Part shown: positions 54,828-63,878 of the stretch, in pieces
How positions within the stretch are numbered: the stretch's first letter is position 1
Layout of the letters: the number at the start of each line of letters is the position of its first letter
Assembly (NCBI RefSeq): GCF_024448695.1
Contig: NZ_JAMOHY010000005.1
Location: 62,001 to 126,000 of the forward strand
Reading direction: 5' to 3'
Source of the DNA: Stutzerimonas stutzeri
GTDB lineage: Bacteria > Pseudomonadota > Gammaproteobacteria > Pseudomonadales > Pseudomonadaceae
Length of the DNA stretch: 64,000 bases
Notes under the pieces: generated by a model
Told to the model about the DNA's origin: nothing
Databases searched by the model: none
The model's input: only the letters and a program-made list of their open reading frames with translations
Position numbers and translations under genes: made by a program

Positions 54828-56438
54828 TCACCCTTTGGCCGAGCGCCGGATCAGCAGGATGACCGGCAGCAGGCCGACCAGTACCAGCGTCAGTGCCGGC
54901 AGCGCAGCGCGCGCCCATTCGCCTTCGCTGGTCATCTCGAAAATGCGCACTGCCAGGGTGTCCCAGCCGAAGGGTCGCATCAGCAGCGTGGCCGGCATTT
55001 CCTTGAGCACATCGACGAACACCAGCAGCGCGGCGCTCAGGGTGCCCGGCAACAGCAGCGGCAGGTAGACCCGAAAGAACAGTGCAGGGCCTCCGACCCC
55101 CAGACTGCGCGACGCCTGCGGCAGCGATGGGCGGATGCGTGCCAGGGCATTCTCCAGCGGACCGAACGCCACCGCCATGAAGCGAATCAGATAGGCCAGC
55201 AGCAAGGCACCAAGACTGCCAAGCAGGAGGGGTTTGCCAGCACCGCCAAGCCAGGCTGAAAGGGGAATGATCAACTCGCGGTCCAGATAGCTGAAAGCGA
55301 GCATGATCGACACTGCCAACACCGATCCGGGCAACGCGTAGCCGAGATTCGCCAGCCCCACAGCCGCCCTGATCGAGCGCACCGGGGCCTGACGCCGCGA
55401 AAAGGCCAGCAGCAAGGCCACTGCGACCGTGATCAGCGCCGCCAGTCCACCCAGGTAAAGCGTATGCAGAATCAGCCCGGCGTAGCGCTCATCCAGATCG
55501 AAGCGCCCGCGCTGCCAGAGCCAGGCCAGCAACTGCAGCATCGGGATAACGAAGGCACAGAGAAACACCAGCCCACACCAGCAACTGGCTGCAAATGCCT
55601 TGAAGCCGCGCAAGTGGTAAAGCGCTGCCGAGCGCGCCCGGTCATTGGCCGGCCTGGCCACGCCACGGGCACGACGCTCGCCGTACAGCACCAGCATCAC
55701 CGCGAGTAGCAGCAGGCTGGCCAGCTGGGTGGCGCTGGTGAGACTGAAAAAGCCGTACCAGGTCTTGTAGATTGCGGTGGTAAAGGTATCGAAATTGAAT
55801 ACCGAAACCGCGCCGAAGTCGGCCAGGGTTTCCATCAGGGCCAGCGCCAGTCCGGCCCCGATGGCAGGTCGCGCCATCGGCAGCGCCACGCTCCAGAAGG
55901 CCTTCCAGGGCGACTGCCCGAGCACCCGCGCAGCCTCCATCAACCCCTTTCCCTGAGCAATGAACGCCGAGCGCGCCAGCAGGTAGACATAGGGATAGAA
56001 GACCAACACCAGCACGATGATCACCCCGCCGGTGGAGCGCACACGGGGGAAGCGCACCCCGCTGCCGAACCACTCGCGCGCCAGGGTCTGCACCGGCCCG
56101 GCGAAGTCCAGCAGACCGATAAAGACGAATGCCAGCACATAGGCGGGAATCGCGAAGGGCAGCATCAACGCCCAGTCCAGCCAGCGCCGGCCAGGAAATT
56201 CGCAGAGTGCTGTCAACCAGGCGAGGCTCACGCCCAGCAGCACCACACCCATCCCGACGCCCAGCACCAGCGTCAGGGTGTTGCCCAGCAGGCGCGGAAT
56301 CTGGGTATCCCAGAGGTGCGACCATATCTCGGTATCGATGTCGCCCCAACTGAACAGCAGAACACTCAGCGGCAGCAATACCAGCGCAGCGACTGTGAAT
56401 GTCAGGGGATACCAGCGGCGCTCGACGGGATGGGACAC
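54828..56438 (-). CDS. Iron(III) ABC transporter permease (FbpB/HitB-type)
   Basis: Inner-membrane channel with two permease domains in one 536-residue chain, about twelve helices. Coupling loops EAARVLGQSPWKAFWSVALPMARPA in the first half and LPQASRSLGVGGPALFFRVYLPLLLP in the second contact the ATPase. The binding protein gene lies directly upstream across a terminator; no ATPase gene is in the window, so it is encoded elsewhere. Substrate iron is inferred from the binding protein. Confidence 0.9.
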   Translation of the reverse strand: MSHPVERRWYPLTFTVAALVLLPLSVLLFSWGDIDTEIWSHLWDTQIPRLLGNTLTLVLGVGMGVVLLGVSLAWLTALCEFPGRRWLDWALMLPFAIPAYVLAFVFIGLLDFAGPVQTLAREWFGSGVRFPRVRSTGGVIIVLVLVFYPYVYLLARSAFIAQGKGLMEAARVLGQSPWKAFWSVALPMARPAIGAGLALALMETLADFGAVSVFNFDTFTTAIYKTWYGFFSLTSATQLASLLLLAVMLVLYGERRARGVARPANDRARSAALYHLRGFKAFAASCWCGLVFLCAFVIPMLQLLAWLWQRGRFDLDERYAGLILHTLYLGGLAALITVAVALLLAFSRRQAPVRSIRAAVGLANLGYALPGSVLAVSIMLAFSYLDRELIIPLSAWLGGAGKPLLLGSLGALLLAYLIRFMAVAFGPLENALARIRPSLPQASRSLGVGGPALFFRVYLPLLLPGTLSAALLVFVDVLKEMPATLLMRPFGWDTLAVRIFEMTSEGEWARAALPALTLVLVGLLPVILLIRRSAKG

Positions 56439-56462
56439 GCAAGCCTCGGAAGCAGAAATGAA

Positions 56463-56488
56463 AACGCCCCCGGCCAGGCGGGGGCGTT
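56463..56488 (-). terminator. Terminator between iron-binding protein and permease
   Basis: AACGCCCCCG (56463-56472) pairs with CGGGGGCGTT (56479-56488), followed on the minus strand by TTTTCATTTC. It ends about 25 bases before the permease start, consistent with higher expression of the binding protein. Confidence 0.85.
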
Positions 56489-56543
56489 GAGTATAACCGG
56501 AGCGGGAAGCTATCGACCTCTGGCTTCAAGCTTCAAGCGGCAC

Positions 56544-57545
56544 TTACCTCCAGCCCGCCCGGTCCATCAGCTTGATGGCTTCAGCCTGGCGCTTACCGGC
56601 AACTTCAACAGGGATGGTGTCAGCCTTGAACTCGCCCCACTCGGCCACTTCAGCCGAAGGCTTGACGCTCGAATTGGCCGGGAACTCCATGTTGATGTCG
56701 GCAAAGAGGTTCTGCGCCTCGGTAGAGGTCATCCACTCGACCAGCTTGCGGGCAGCGTCGGGATTGGGCGCATGTTTGGTCAGGCCGATCCCGGACAGGT
56801 TGACGTGTACGCCACGGTCGCCCTGGTTCGGCCAGAACAGCTTGGCTTTCAGGTCCGGCTTCTGCTTGTGCAGACGGCCGAAATAGTAGGTGTTGACGAT
56901 ACCCACATCACACTGGCCGGCATCGACGGCCTGCACCAGGGCAGTGTCATCGGCGAAAACGTCGGTGGCCAGATTGCCCACCCAACCCTTGATGATTGCC
57001 TCGGTCTTCTCTGCACCATGGGTTTCGATCATGGTGGCGGTCAGCGACTGGTTGTAGACCTTTTTGCTGGTACGCAAGCACAGACGGCCATCCCAGCGCT
57101 CGTCCGCCAGCGCTTCATAGGTGCTCAGCTCACCCTCTTTGACTCGCTCGGGGGAGTAGACGATGGTCCGGGCACGCAGCGACAGGCCGGTCCAGGCATC
57201 ACTGGAGGAGCGGTACTGCGCGGGAATGTTGTCCTTGACCTGCTGGGAATTCATCGGCTGAAGGATGCCCATCTGCTCGGCCTGCCAGAGGTTGCCGCCA
57301 TCGACAGTCAACAGCAGGTCGGCCGGCGTGTTGGCGCCTTCGGCCTTGATGCGCGCCATCAGCGGCGCTTCCTTGTCGGTGATGAACTTGATGTTCACGC
57401 CAGTCTTGGCGGTGTAGGCATCGAATACGGGCTTGATCAACTCATCGATGCGTGATGAGTAAACCACTACCTCATCGGCAGCCTGTACGGCGCCGGACAG
57501 CGCGGTGAGCGCCAGAGCGGCGAGTAAACCTTTGCGTGCCTGCAT
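56544..57545 (-). CDS. Iron(III)-binding periplasmic protein (FbpA/HitA-type)
   Basis: Receptor for ferric iron, 333 residues. Signal peptide ends [49 protein letters not shown], and the double tyrosine of [14 protein letters not shown], which binds Fe3+ in this family, identify it. First gene before the permease. AAGG lies 10-13 bases before the ATG. Regulation by Fur is expected for the family; a weak site is noted upstream. Confidence 0.92.
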   Translation of the reverse strand: MQARKGLLAALALTALSGAVQAADEVVVYSSRIDELIKPVFDAYTAKTGVNIKFITDKEAPLMARIKAEGANTPADLLLTVDGGNLWQAEQMGILQPMNSQQVKDNIPAQYRSSSDAWTGLSLRARTIVYSPERVKEGELSTYEALADERWDGRLCLRTSKKVYNQSLTATMIETHGAEKTEAIIKGWVGNLATDVFADDTALVQAVDAGQCDVGIVNTYYFGRLHKQKPDLKAKLFWPNQGDRGVHVNLSGIGLTKHAPNPDAARKLVEWMTSTEAQNLFADINMEFPANSSVKPSAEVAEWGEFKADTIPVEVAGKRQAEAIKLMDRAGWR

Positions 57546-57579
57546 GGATCAGCCCCTTGATGACTTGAGAAAAGAGGCT

Positions 57580-57602
57580 AAATAGTAGTGAATGTCATTT
57601 AG
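57580..57602. promoter_or_regulatory. Weak Fur-box-like site
   Basis: AAATAGTAGTG AATGTCATTT forms a partial palindrome 35-57 bases upstream of the iron-binding protein start. It matches the 19-base Fur consensus at only about half its positions. A nearby TTCTC-AACAC-GAGAA repeat (57604-57618) could be part of the same control region. Confidence 0.25.
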
Positions 57603-57651
57603 TTTCTCAACACGAGAAATTGCGCCAAATCAAGTCAACGCAAGTTTTCGC

Positions 57652-58872
57652 TCACGGCCTTGCCAGCTCAGGCAGGTCGCCGGTCAACCCCAGCGCCTGC
57701 CGCACGAACAGGGCTTTGGCCTGTGGCAGGGCCTCAACACCTTTCAGTCCGGTGTTGCGTAGCCAGCGCAATGGCAGGTTATCGGCCTGGAACAGCCGCT
57801 CAAAACTTTCCATTGCCGCCATCATCGCCAGGTTGTGCGGCATGCGCCGACGCTCGAAACGAGCCAGCACACGCAAATCACCGGGCGGCATGCCACGCTT
57901 GAGCGCCGCGAGCAGCACCTCGGCCAGCACCGCCGCGTCCAGCAAGCCCAGGTTGACACCCTGACCGGCCAATGGATGGATGGTATGGGCGGCATCGCCG
58001 ATCAGCGCCAGGCCGGGCTGTACATAGCGTTTGGCATGCCGCTGGCGCAGCGGGATACACAGGCGCGGATCGACCTCCAGTACCTCGCCCAGGCGATGCT
58101 CGAAGGCACGCCCGAGGGCCTGGCGAAAACCCTCATCGTCCTGCGCCATCAGCCGCTTTGCCTCAGCCTCGGTAGCCGACCAGACGATGGAGCACCAGTG
58201 CTCATCGCCGTCACGCTGCAAAGGCAGAAACGCCAGCGGACCGTCATCCGTGAAGCGCTGCCAGGCCGTACGCTGGTGCGGCTCGGCGCAGCGCACACTG
58301 GTGACGATGGCATGGTGCAGGTAGTCCCATTCCCGCGTCTCGCAGCCCGCCAGGCGCCGTACTGCCGAATTCGCGCCATCGGCGGCAACCAGCAGGCCGC
58401 TGTGCAGTTGTTGGCCGTCAGCAAGGGTAAGGTGCCAACCGGCTTCATCCTGGCGCAGCCGTTCCAGACGCGCCCCGGCAATCAGCTCCACCGAGCCGCG
58501 GGCCTTGAGTGCCTCCAGCAGCGCATCCTGCACCACGCGGTTCTCGACGATATGGCCAAGCATCTCGGCATGTACCGAGGCGGCAGAAAAGTGAATCTGT
58601 CCGGTGCCGGAGCCGTCCCACACGCGCATGTCGCTGTAAGGGCTGGCGCGACGCCGGACGATGCCCGGCCAGGCGCCGAGGCGTTCGAGAATCCGCTGGC
58701 TCGCCGCCGACAGCGCGCTGACACGCGGCTCGAACGGATCAGACGCCGCAAAGGTCTGCGGTTCAAGCGGCCCGGCATCGATCAGGCGGATATTCAGCCC
58801 GCACTCCTGCAGCGCCAGTGCCAGCGTGCTGCCAACCATCCCGGCGCCCACAATGATGAGGTCCGCTTGCAT
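57652..58872 (-). CDS. ubiI: Ubiquinone-biosynthesis FAD hydroxylase (UbiI/VisC-type)
   Basis: Flavin monooxygenase that hydroxylates the ubiquinone ring precursor. The 406 residues show FAD motif VGAGMVGSTLALALQE, the middle DGANSAVRRL and the second FAD motif LIGDAAHTIHPLAGQGVNLG. ATG 58872 has AGGAGA 8 bases upstream; longer frames run into intergenic DNA. Gene order after ubiH and pepP is that of the E. coli visC-ubiH-pepP-ygfB cluster, which supports UbiI. Which ring carbon it uses is inference. Confidence 0.88.
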   Translation of the reverse strand: MQADLIIVGAGMVGSTLALALQECGLNIRLIDAGPLEPQTFAASDPFEPRVSALSAASQRILERLGAWPGIVRRRASPYSDMRVWDGSGTGQIHFSAASVHAEMLGHIVENRVVQDALLEALKARGSVELIAGARLERLRQDEAGWHLTLADGQQLHSGLLVAADGANSAVRRLAGCETREWDYLHHAIVTSVRCAEPHQRTAWQRFTDDGPLAFLPLQRDGDEHWCSIVWSATEAEAKRLMAQDDEGFRQALGRAFEHRLGEVLEVDPRLCIPLRQRHAKRYVQPGLALIGDAAHTIHPLAGQGVNLGLLDAAVLAEVLLAALKRGMPPGDLRVLARFERRRMPHNLAMMAAMESFERLFQADNLPLRWLRNTGLKGVEALPQAKALFVRQALGLTGDLPELARP

Positions 58873-58936
58873 CAATTCTCTCCTGCGAGTGTTCAACGGT
58901 CTGCGGCTCGAAAAAATTGCGTCATGCCCTGCGAAT

Positions 58937-60115
58937 TCAGCCTTCTCGCACACCCAGCCCCATGGCCTGGCGTGCAAACCAGTCCTTGGCCGGTGGCAGC
59001 AGGTCCAGCGCCAGCAGACCGAGGTTGCGTCCGGTCGTGATCAGGGAGCCAGAGTCACCGAACAGACGCGTCAGCCGATCGGAAAAGCCCACAGTCAGGT
59101 GCTGATCCAGACGCTGGCGGCGCTGGTAATCCTGCAACACGCGCAGATCGCCCGGCGCAGCGCTGCTGTTCAGCAAGGTAGTGGCCAGCACCTCGGCATC
59201 GCGCAATGACAGGTTGTAGCCCTGCCCGGCAATCGGATGCAGGCTGTGCGCGGCATTGCCCAACACCACCAGACCGGAGCGCACCTGCTCCGTCGCTTCG
59301 ACCAGCGACAGCGGGTACAGGTGTCGAGCGCCGACCTGCTGGAAGCCGCCCAGGCGATAGCCGAAGGCCTGCTGCAACTCGTCGAGAAACTGCGCTTCGT
59401 TCAGCGCCACCAGTCGCGCGGCATCCGCTTCCGAGCGGCTCCAGACCAGTGCACAGCGGTTGTCGCGTACCGGCAGCAGGGCCATGGGGCCATCATCGGT
59501 GAAACGCTCGAATGCCTGGCCCCCATGAGATTTGCCCGGGGTCACGTTGGCAATCAACGCAGTCTGCCCATAAGGCGTGCGCCTGACCTCGATGCCGAGC
59601 TGTTCGCGCAGCGCAGAGCGACCGCCGTCGGCCAGCACCGCCAGATCGCAATCGAACTGCCGGCCATCGGTCAGCGTCAGTACCCAGCCATCAGGCGTTG
59701 GCTGCATGCGCTCGACCTCGGCAGGGCAATGGCGCTGCACCACGTCGTCATCCAGCGCCTGCCACAGGCAATGACCGATCCAGGCGTTTTCCACCACATA
59801 GCCCAGCGCCGGCACCTGTTGGGTCTGCGCATCGAGCCGGGTGGCGCCGGCGCGACCGCGGTCGGAAACCTGGATATGAGTGATGGGCTCTGCACGCTCG
59901 GCAATCCGCTGCCAGACCCCCAGCCGCTGATAGATCAGCCGCGTGCCGTAGGACAGTGCCGTGGAGCGCGCATCATAACTGGGCTGATATTCGCTGCCCG
60001 GCTCGAAGGGCTCAATCAGCAGGATCGTCCAACCGCGCTGCCTGGCGCCCTGCTGCAAAGCCAGTGCAAGACTGGCGCCGACCAGCCCGCCGCCGATGAT
60101 CGCCAGTACGCTCAT
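58937..60115 (-). CDS. ubiH: 2-octaprenyl-6-methoxyphenol hydroxylase UbiH
   Basis: Flavin monooxygenase for another ubiquinone ring hydroxylation. 392 residues: FAD motif IIGGGLVGASLALALQQGA, ADGGRSALREQLGIEV, and LVVLGNAAHSLHPIAGQGYNLSLRDAEVL, where Asn replaces the usual Gly-Asp aspartate region as in UbiH proteins. Sequence similar to the neighbour at 57652, showing ancient duplication. Three bases after the pepP stop, so co-transcribed. Confidence 0.92.
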   Translation of the reverse strand: MSVLAIIGGGLVGASLALALQQGARQRGWTILLIEPFEPGSEYQPSYDARSTALSYGTRLIYQRLGVWQRIAERAEPITHIQVSDRGRAGATRLDAQTQQVPALGYVVENAWIGHCLWQALDDDVVQRHCPAEVERMQPTPDGWVLTLTDGRQFDCDLAVLADGGRSALREQLGIEVRRTPYGQTALIANVTPGKSHGGQAFERFTDDGPMALLPVRDNRCALVWSRSEADAARLVALNEAQFLDELQQAFGYRLGGFQQVGARHLYPLSLVEATEQVRSGLVVLGNAAHSLHPIAGQGYNLSLRDAEVLATTLLNSSAAPGDLRVLQDYQRRQRLDQHLTVGFSDRLTRLFGDSGSLITTGRNLGLLALDLLPPAKDWFARQAMGLGVREG

Positions 60116-60118
60116 GCC

Positions 60119-61450
60119 TCAGGCCTCCTCACGGGCAGCAGCCATCAACGCCTCGATCTCGGCGACGCGCTTGGGCACGCCGCCGGTGAGAATCTCGCAG
60201 CCGGTTTTGCTCACCACCACGTCGTCCTCAATGCGCACACCGATGCCGCGCCATTTCTTGGCCACCAGCAGGTTGTCCGCCGCAATATAAATGCCCGGCT
60301 CGACGGTCATTGCCATCCCCGGCTCGAGCACGCGCCATTCACCACCGACCTTGTAGTCACCGACGTCATGCACATCCAGGCCGAGCCAGTGGCCGGCACG
60401 GTGCATATAGAAGGGCTTGTAGGCTTCGCTGGCGATCAGCTCATCCACCTCGCCCTGCAACAGGCCCAGCTCCACCAGCCCGGCGGTGATGACCCGCACC
60501 GTGGCCTCGTGCGCCTCGTTCCAGTGTTTGCCGGGCGCAATGTGCCTGAAGGCTTCCTCGTTGGCCGCCAGCACCAGCTCGTAGATGGCTTTCTGCTCGG
60601 GAGAAAACTTGCCACTGACCGGGAAGGTGCGGGTGATATCGCTGGCGTAGCAGTCAATCTCGCAGCCGGCATCGATCAAAACCAGATCACCGTCCTTGAG
60701 CGGCGCATCGTTCTCGCGGTAATGCAGGATGCAGGCGTTGCGACCCGCCGCGACGATGGAACCATAGGCAGGCATCTTCGCCCCGCCCTTGCGGAATTCG
60801 TAATCCAGCTCGGCTTCCAGGTGGTACTCGTACAGCCCGGCTCGACTGGCCTGCATGGCGCGGATGTGCGCGCGTGCGGAAATATCCGCCGCATGCTTCA
60901 TCACCTTCACCTCGTTGGCCGACTTGTACAGACGCAGGTCATGCAACAGATGGTCGAGGGCAACGAATTCGCTCGGGGGCTGCGCACCCTGGCGCGCCTT
61001 GGAACGGATAGTCTTGATCCATTCCATCAGCCGGTGGTCGAAGGCCTCATTGGTGCCGATGGCATAGTAGACACGCGAGCGCCCCTCGATCAGGCCGGGG
61101 AGGATGTCGTCGATATCGCTGATGGGGAAAGCGTCGTCCGCGCCATATTCGCTGATGGCGCCGTCCTGGCCGGCACGCAGCCCGTCCCACAGCTCACGCT
61201 CAGGATCACGCTCGCGGCAGAACAGCACGTATTCTCCGTACTCGCGCCCCGGTATCAGGGCAATCACCGCCTCCGGCTCAGGGAAACCGGAGAGATACTG
61301 GAAATCACTGTCCTGCCGGTAGACATGCTCGACGTCGCGATTACGGATATACATCGGCGCCGCCGGCAGGATGGCGATGCTGTTGGGTTCCATCTGCGCC
61401 ATCAACGCCTTGCGACGGCGGGCATAGTCCGATTTCGGGATGCGGGTCAT
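60119..61450 (-). CDS. pepP: Xaa-Pro aminopeptidase PepP
   Basis: Removes N-terminal residues from peptides with Pro at position two; cytoplasmic, two Mn ions. The 443 residues match E. coli (441). Metal ligands are visible in LIDAGCEIDCYASDITRTFP (two Asp), HRAGHWLGLDVHD (His), MTVEPGIYI (Glu) and IEDDVVV (Glu). ATG 61450 is the family start; the longer frame to 61537 overlaps ygfB. Part of ygfB-pepP-ubiH-ubiI. Confidence 0.96.
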   Translation of the reverse strand: MTRIPKSDYARRRKALMAQMEPNSIAILPAAPMYIRNRDVEHVYRQDSDFQYLSGFPEPEAVIALIPGREYGEYVLFCRERDPERELWDGLRAGQDGAISEYGADDAFPISDIDDILPGLIEGRSRVYYAIGTNEAFDHRLMEWIKTIRSKARQGAQPPSEFVALDHLLHDLRLYKSANEVKVMKHAADISARAHIRAMQASRAGLYEYHLEAELDYEFRKGGAKMPAYGSIVAAGRNACILHYRENDAPLKDGDLVLIDAGCEIDCYASDITRTFPVSGKFSPEQKAIYELVLAANEEAFRHIAPGKHWNEAHEATVRVITAGLVELGLLQGEVDELIASEAYKPFYMHRAGHWLGLDVHDVGDYKVGGEWRVLEPGMAMTVEPGIYIAADNLLVAKKWRGIGVRIEDDVVVSKTGCEILTGGVPKRVAEIEALMAAAREEA

Positions 61451-61466
61451 GGGCGGGAGGTTTTCC

Positions 61467-62021
61467 TCAATGCAGGGAAGGCTTGGCCGTCGGCGCCAGC
61501 GGCTTGGCACACTCGGTGAACAGCAGCAGCGGCGCAACGCGCAGATACTCCATCACTTCCATGTAGTCGCTTTCGCCATCTTCGGACTCTTCCAGGGCAC
61601 CTTGCACCTGGGCGATGGCCACCATGTCCTGCAGCACTTCCATGGCCTCGCTACTCAGGGCGCGATCACCGGCGATCAACCCGAAGCCGGCAAGGAAGCT
61701 CTGGCACCATTGCCCCAGCGCCAGCGCACGCTCGGCCAGCGGAGCCTCGTCCGAAGGCAATAGCAGCACGATGGCAATATCGTCGCCTGCCAGCTCCCCC
61801 TTGACCATTTCCTGAAGGCCGATCAGTGCCTGACGCACCGCTTCCTCGGGTTCGCCACCCAGCAACTCGCCGGCATCGAGCAGCCAGGTATCGATATCGA
61901 AGCCGGCTCCGGCGCAACTACGGCCCAGCAACAGGCCGTGCAGTTCGGCAGGGGTAACGGTCAGTGGTGTGTTGGCCAGCAATGTGGCGAATGCAGCATA
62001 CGGCGAATTCTGAATGGGCAT
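61467..62021 (-). CDS. ygfB: YecA/UPF0149 family protein YgfB
   Basis: A 184-residue helical protein of the UPF0149 family. Blocks [53 protein letters not shown] and [16 protein letters not shown] are typical. In P. aeruginosa YgfB influences ampicillin-resistance gene control through AmpDh3; the mechanism in this organism is unknown. First gene of the pepP-ubi operon, divergent from the TIGR02449/zapA pair. Confidence 0.93.
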   Translation of the reverse strand: MPIQNSPYAAFATLLANTPLTVTPAELHGLLLGRSCAGAGFDIDTWLLDAGELLGGEPEEAVRQALIGLQEMVKGELAGDDIAIVLLLPSDEAPLAERALALGQWCQSFLAGFGLIAGDRALSSEAMEVLQDMVAIAQVQGALEESEDGESDYMEVMEYLRVAPLLLFTECAKPLAPTAKPSLH

Positions 62022-62144
62022 TGGCAGCTAGGCGCACGAGGGCGCTAATGTCTAGAATGAAGGCCTCGTATCCTAGCACCGGCGAACGAGCCAAGACCAT
62101 CGAAGCGAGACTTGCCGGCACTCGCCTCAATCATCGGGAATTCC

Positions 62145-62354
62145 ATGGAAGACGCCGACCTGCAACTGCTGAGCACGCGACTAGAGCAGCTGATCCAGCG
62201 CATCGAGCAGTTGAAAGTACAGAATCGCCTGCTTCAGCACAGCGAACAGGCGTGGCGTGAGGAGCGTGCCCAGCTGATTGAAAAGAACGAAATGGCCCGC
62301 GTGAAGGTCGAATCCATGATTTCGCGCCTGAAAGCTCTGGAGCAGGACTCATGA
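62145..62354 (+). CDS. TIGR02449 family small coiled-coil protein
   Basis: A 69-residue protein, entirely helical with heptad spacing (LSTRLEQLIQRIEQLKVQNRLL), so a coiled coil. It starts MEDADLQL at ATG 62145 with GGGAA upstream; the longer frame from 62112 reads back over spacer. Its stop overlaps the zapA start by four bases, so both are made together. The family is always near zapA and may help FtsZ-ring work, but that is inference. Confidence 0.88.
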   Translation: MEDADLQLLSTRLEQLIQRIEQLKVQNRLLQHSEQAWREERAQLIEKNEMARVKVESMISRLKALEQDS

Positions 62355-62662
62355 ACCAGTCGAACACCGTTACCGTGCATATCCTGGACAAGGAATACTG
62401 CATCGCCTGTCCCACCGAAGAGCGCAGCAACCTGGAAGGTGCCGCGAGCTATCTGGACCGCAAGATGCGCGAGATTCGCAGCAGCGGGAAAGTGATCGGT
62501 GCTGACCGTATTGCGGTCATGGCGGCGCTGAACATTACCCATGAACTGCTGCACAAGCATGACCGCCTGGACGCCGAGGCCAACAGTGCGCGTGAACACG
62601 TGCGTACCCTGCTCGAACGCGTCGATAGCGCTCTGGCCGACCCGAATACCTCCGGCAACTGA
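62351..62662 (+). CDS. zapA: Cell division protein ZapA
   Basis: Cytoplasmic protein that crosslinks and bundles FtsZ filaments at midcell. The 103 residues begin MNQSNTVTVHILDKEYCIACP, with LEGAASYLDRKMREIRSSGKV and DRIAVMAALNITHELL as family blocks and a C-terminal coiled coil. Coupled to the upstream TIGR02449 gene. 6S RNA follows 33 bases after its stop. Confidence 0.94.
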   Translation: MNQSNTVTVHILDKEYCIACPTEERSNLEGAASYLDRKMREIRSSGKVIGADRIAVMAALNITHELLHKHDRLDAEANSAREHVRTLLERVDSALADPNTSGN

Positions 62663-62683
62663 TGAACGGTTCACGGATTGCGT

Positions 62684-62689
62684 TATAAT
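62684..62689 (+). promoter_or_regulatory. -10 box of the 6S RNA gene
   Basis: A perfect TATAAT seven bases before the expected 6S RNA start. The -35 region 17 bases upstream is a weak match (GATGAA). Confidence 0.75.
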
Positions 62690-62695
62690 CCCCGC

Positions 62696-62877
62696 ACCTC
62701 CCTGGCATGTTCGCCAGTCGGCGATGACCCTCTCCCGATAAGCAACATCATGGAGGCTACATGTGGTGCTGGTGTGCATGTCCGCCTGACGGAAAGCCTT
62801 AAAGTGCCCTGTAGTCGCCACCTTGAACTCTCGGGTTCAAGGGCCTACGCGGGCAGCGGCATGCTGGGGAGTCTTTT
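62696..62877 (+). ncRNA. ssrS: 6S RNA (SsrS)
   Basis: A regulatory RNA that mimics an open promoter and holds sigma-70 RNA polymerase in stationary phase. It starts ACCTCCCTGG and ends GGGGAGT, which pair as the closing stem; inner blocks TTCGCCAGTCGG, GTCCGCCTGACGG, and the GAACTCTCGGGTTC hairpin match Pseudomonas 6S RNA as I know it. It lies between zapA and the 5-formyl-THF cyclo-ligase gene, the usual position. A TTTTT follows at 62873-62878. Ends are approximate by a few bases. Confidence 0.93.
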
Positions 62878-62880
62878 TCC

Positions 62881-63507
62881 ATGATCATCGCAGAAGGCCT
62901 TTCGCGCCCTGCGCTGCGCCGCTTGCTGCGACATGAGCGCCGCAACCTTTCCCCCACCCAGCAACGTCTCGCCGCACGGCGACTCCATCGTCAGCTGGCA
63001 CAACATCCCCTGTTCCGCCGCGCACGACATATCGCTCTCTATCTGCCCAACGATGGCGAAATCGATCCTCGACCGCTGCTGCGTGCCGCACAGAAAATGG
63101 GCAAGGCTATCTACCTGCCGGTCCTCAACGCCTGGCCGCGAACCCGCATGGTGTTTCAGCGCATTCTGCCGGGCGAACGCCTGAAGCCCAACCGCTTCGG
63201 TATCGCCGAGCCGGAATTCTGCCCGGCGCGCCAACAGCCCGTCTGGACGCTGGACCTGCTGCTGATGCCACTGGTGGGGTTCGACGAGCACGGCGGACGC
63301 CTGGGCATGGGCGGCGGCTTCTATGATCGCAGCCTGGCGTATCGCTCATGGCGCAAAAAAAGTCACAAACCGACGCTTCTTGGACTTGCCCATGAATGTC
63401 AGAAGGTCGATCGCCTGCCATTGGCAAGCTGGGATATTGATTTGCAGGCGGCAGTAACAGACAGATGCTGGCATGTGAAACGGGACAGGACGTCCGGAGA
63501 AGCATGA
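62881..63507 (+). CDS. ygfA: 5-formyltetrahydrofolate cyclo-ligase
   Basis: Converts 5-formyl-THF to 5,10-methenyl-THF with ATP, so it returns a folate side product to the pool used by the GcvT and FolA enzymes. The 208 residues show RHERRNLSPTQQRLAARRL at the N-terminus and the ATP/Mg motif GMGGGFYDRSLAY near residue 140. Begins three bases after the 6S RNA end, so the two share a transcript as in E. coli. Confidence 0.93.
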   Translation: MIIAEGLSRPALRRLLRHERRNLSPTQQRLAARRLHRQLAQHPLFRRARHIALYLPNDGEIDPRPLLRAAQKMGKAIYLPVLNAWPRTRMVFQRILPGERLKPNRFGIAEPEFCPARQQPVWTLDLLLMPLVGFDEHGGRLGMGGGFYDRSLAYRSWRKKSHKPTLLGLAHECQKVDRLPLASWDIDLQAAVTDRCWHVKRDRTSGEA

Positions 63508-63534
63508 CTGGCCGCATCCGTGCGGCCTGACCGA

Positions 63535-63684
63535 TCAGCGCTGGAGTTGTTGCGAATGGCTGAGCGGGATCATGGGCGCCGTATCATCCGAGCGCTCCCA
63601 TAGCCCCTGAGTATAGCCCGTGGTGACTACGCCCAAACCAAAAATCAGCACCAGGACCCAAACAATATCAGGCTTGCGTTTCAT
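63535..63684 (-). CDS. 49-residue single-helix membrane protein
   Basis: MKRKPDIVWVLVLIFGLGVV opens a single membrane helix, followed by a short polar tail ending SQQLQR. ATG 63684 has GGAGG with good spacing, better than ATG 63777. Small proteins of this type sit beside ygfA in other Pseudomonas; function unknown. Confidence 0.75.
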   Translation of the reverse strand: MKRKPDIVWVLVLIFGLGVVTTGYTQGLWERSDDTAPMIPLSHSQQLQR

Positions 63685-63878
63685 AACAGTTTCGCCTCCC
63701 CCTGCCAGGCGAATAGTTTTGCCAAGCCGTATCATTTTAATTTTCAGGCTCGACAACACCAACCTCAAGCGCGGCATTCTCCGCTATGCCTCCATGCAGT
63801 GCAAACACGCATCGGAACCGATTGTCGGGGAATTTGCGTTCGAGAACCCTTTGAAGCGAATCACTGAGAGCAAATAAC

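Noticed and set aside
57580-57602. Confident Fur box for the iron-binding protein gene
   Set aside because: The match to the 19-base consensus is only about half the positions, so it is listed with low confidence and not as a finding.
59237-61519. Plus-strand frame of 760 codons across ubiH and pepP
   Set aside because: Antisense to two well-identified genes, with composition typical of a shadow frame.
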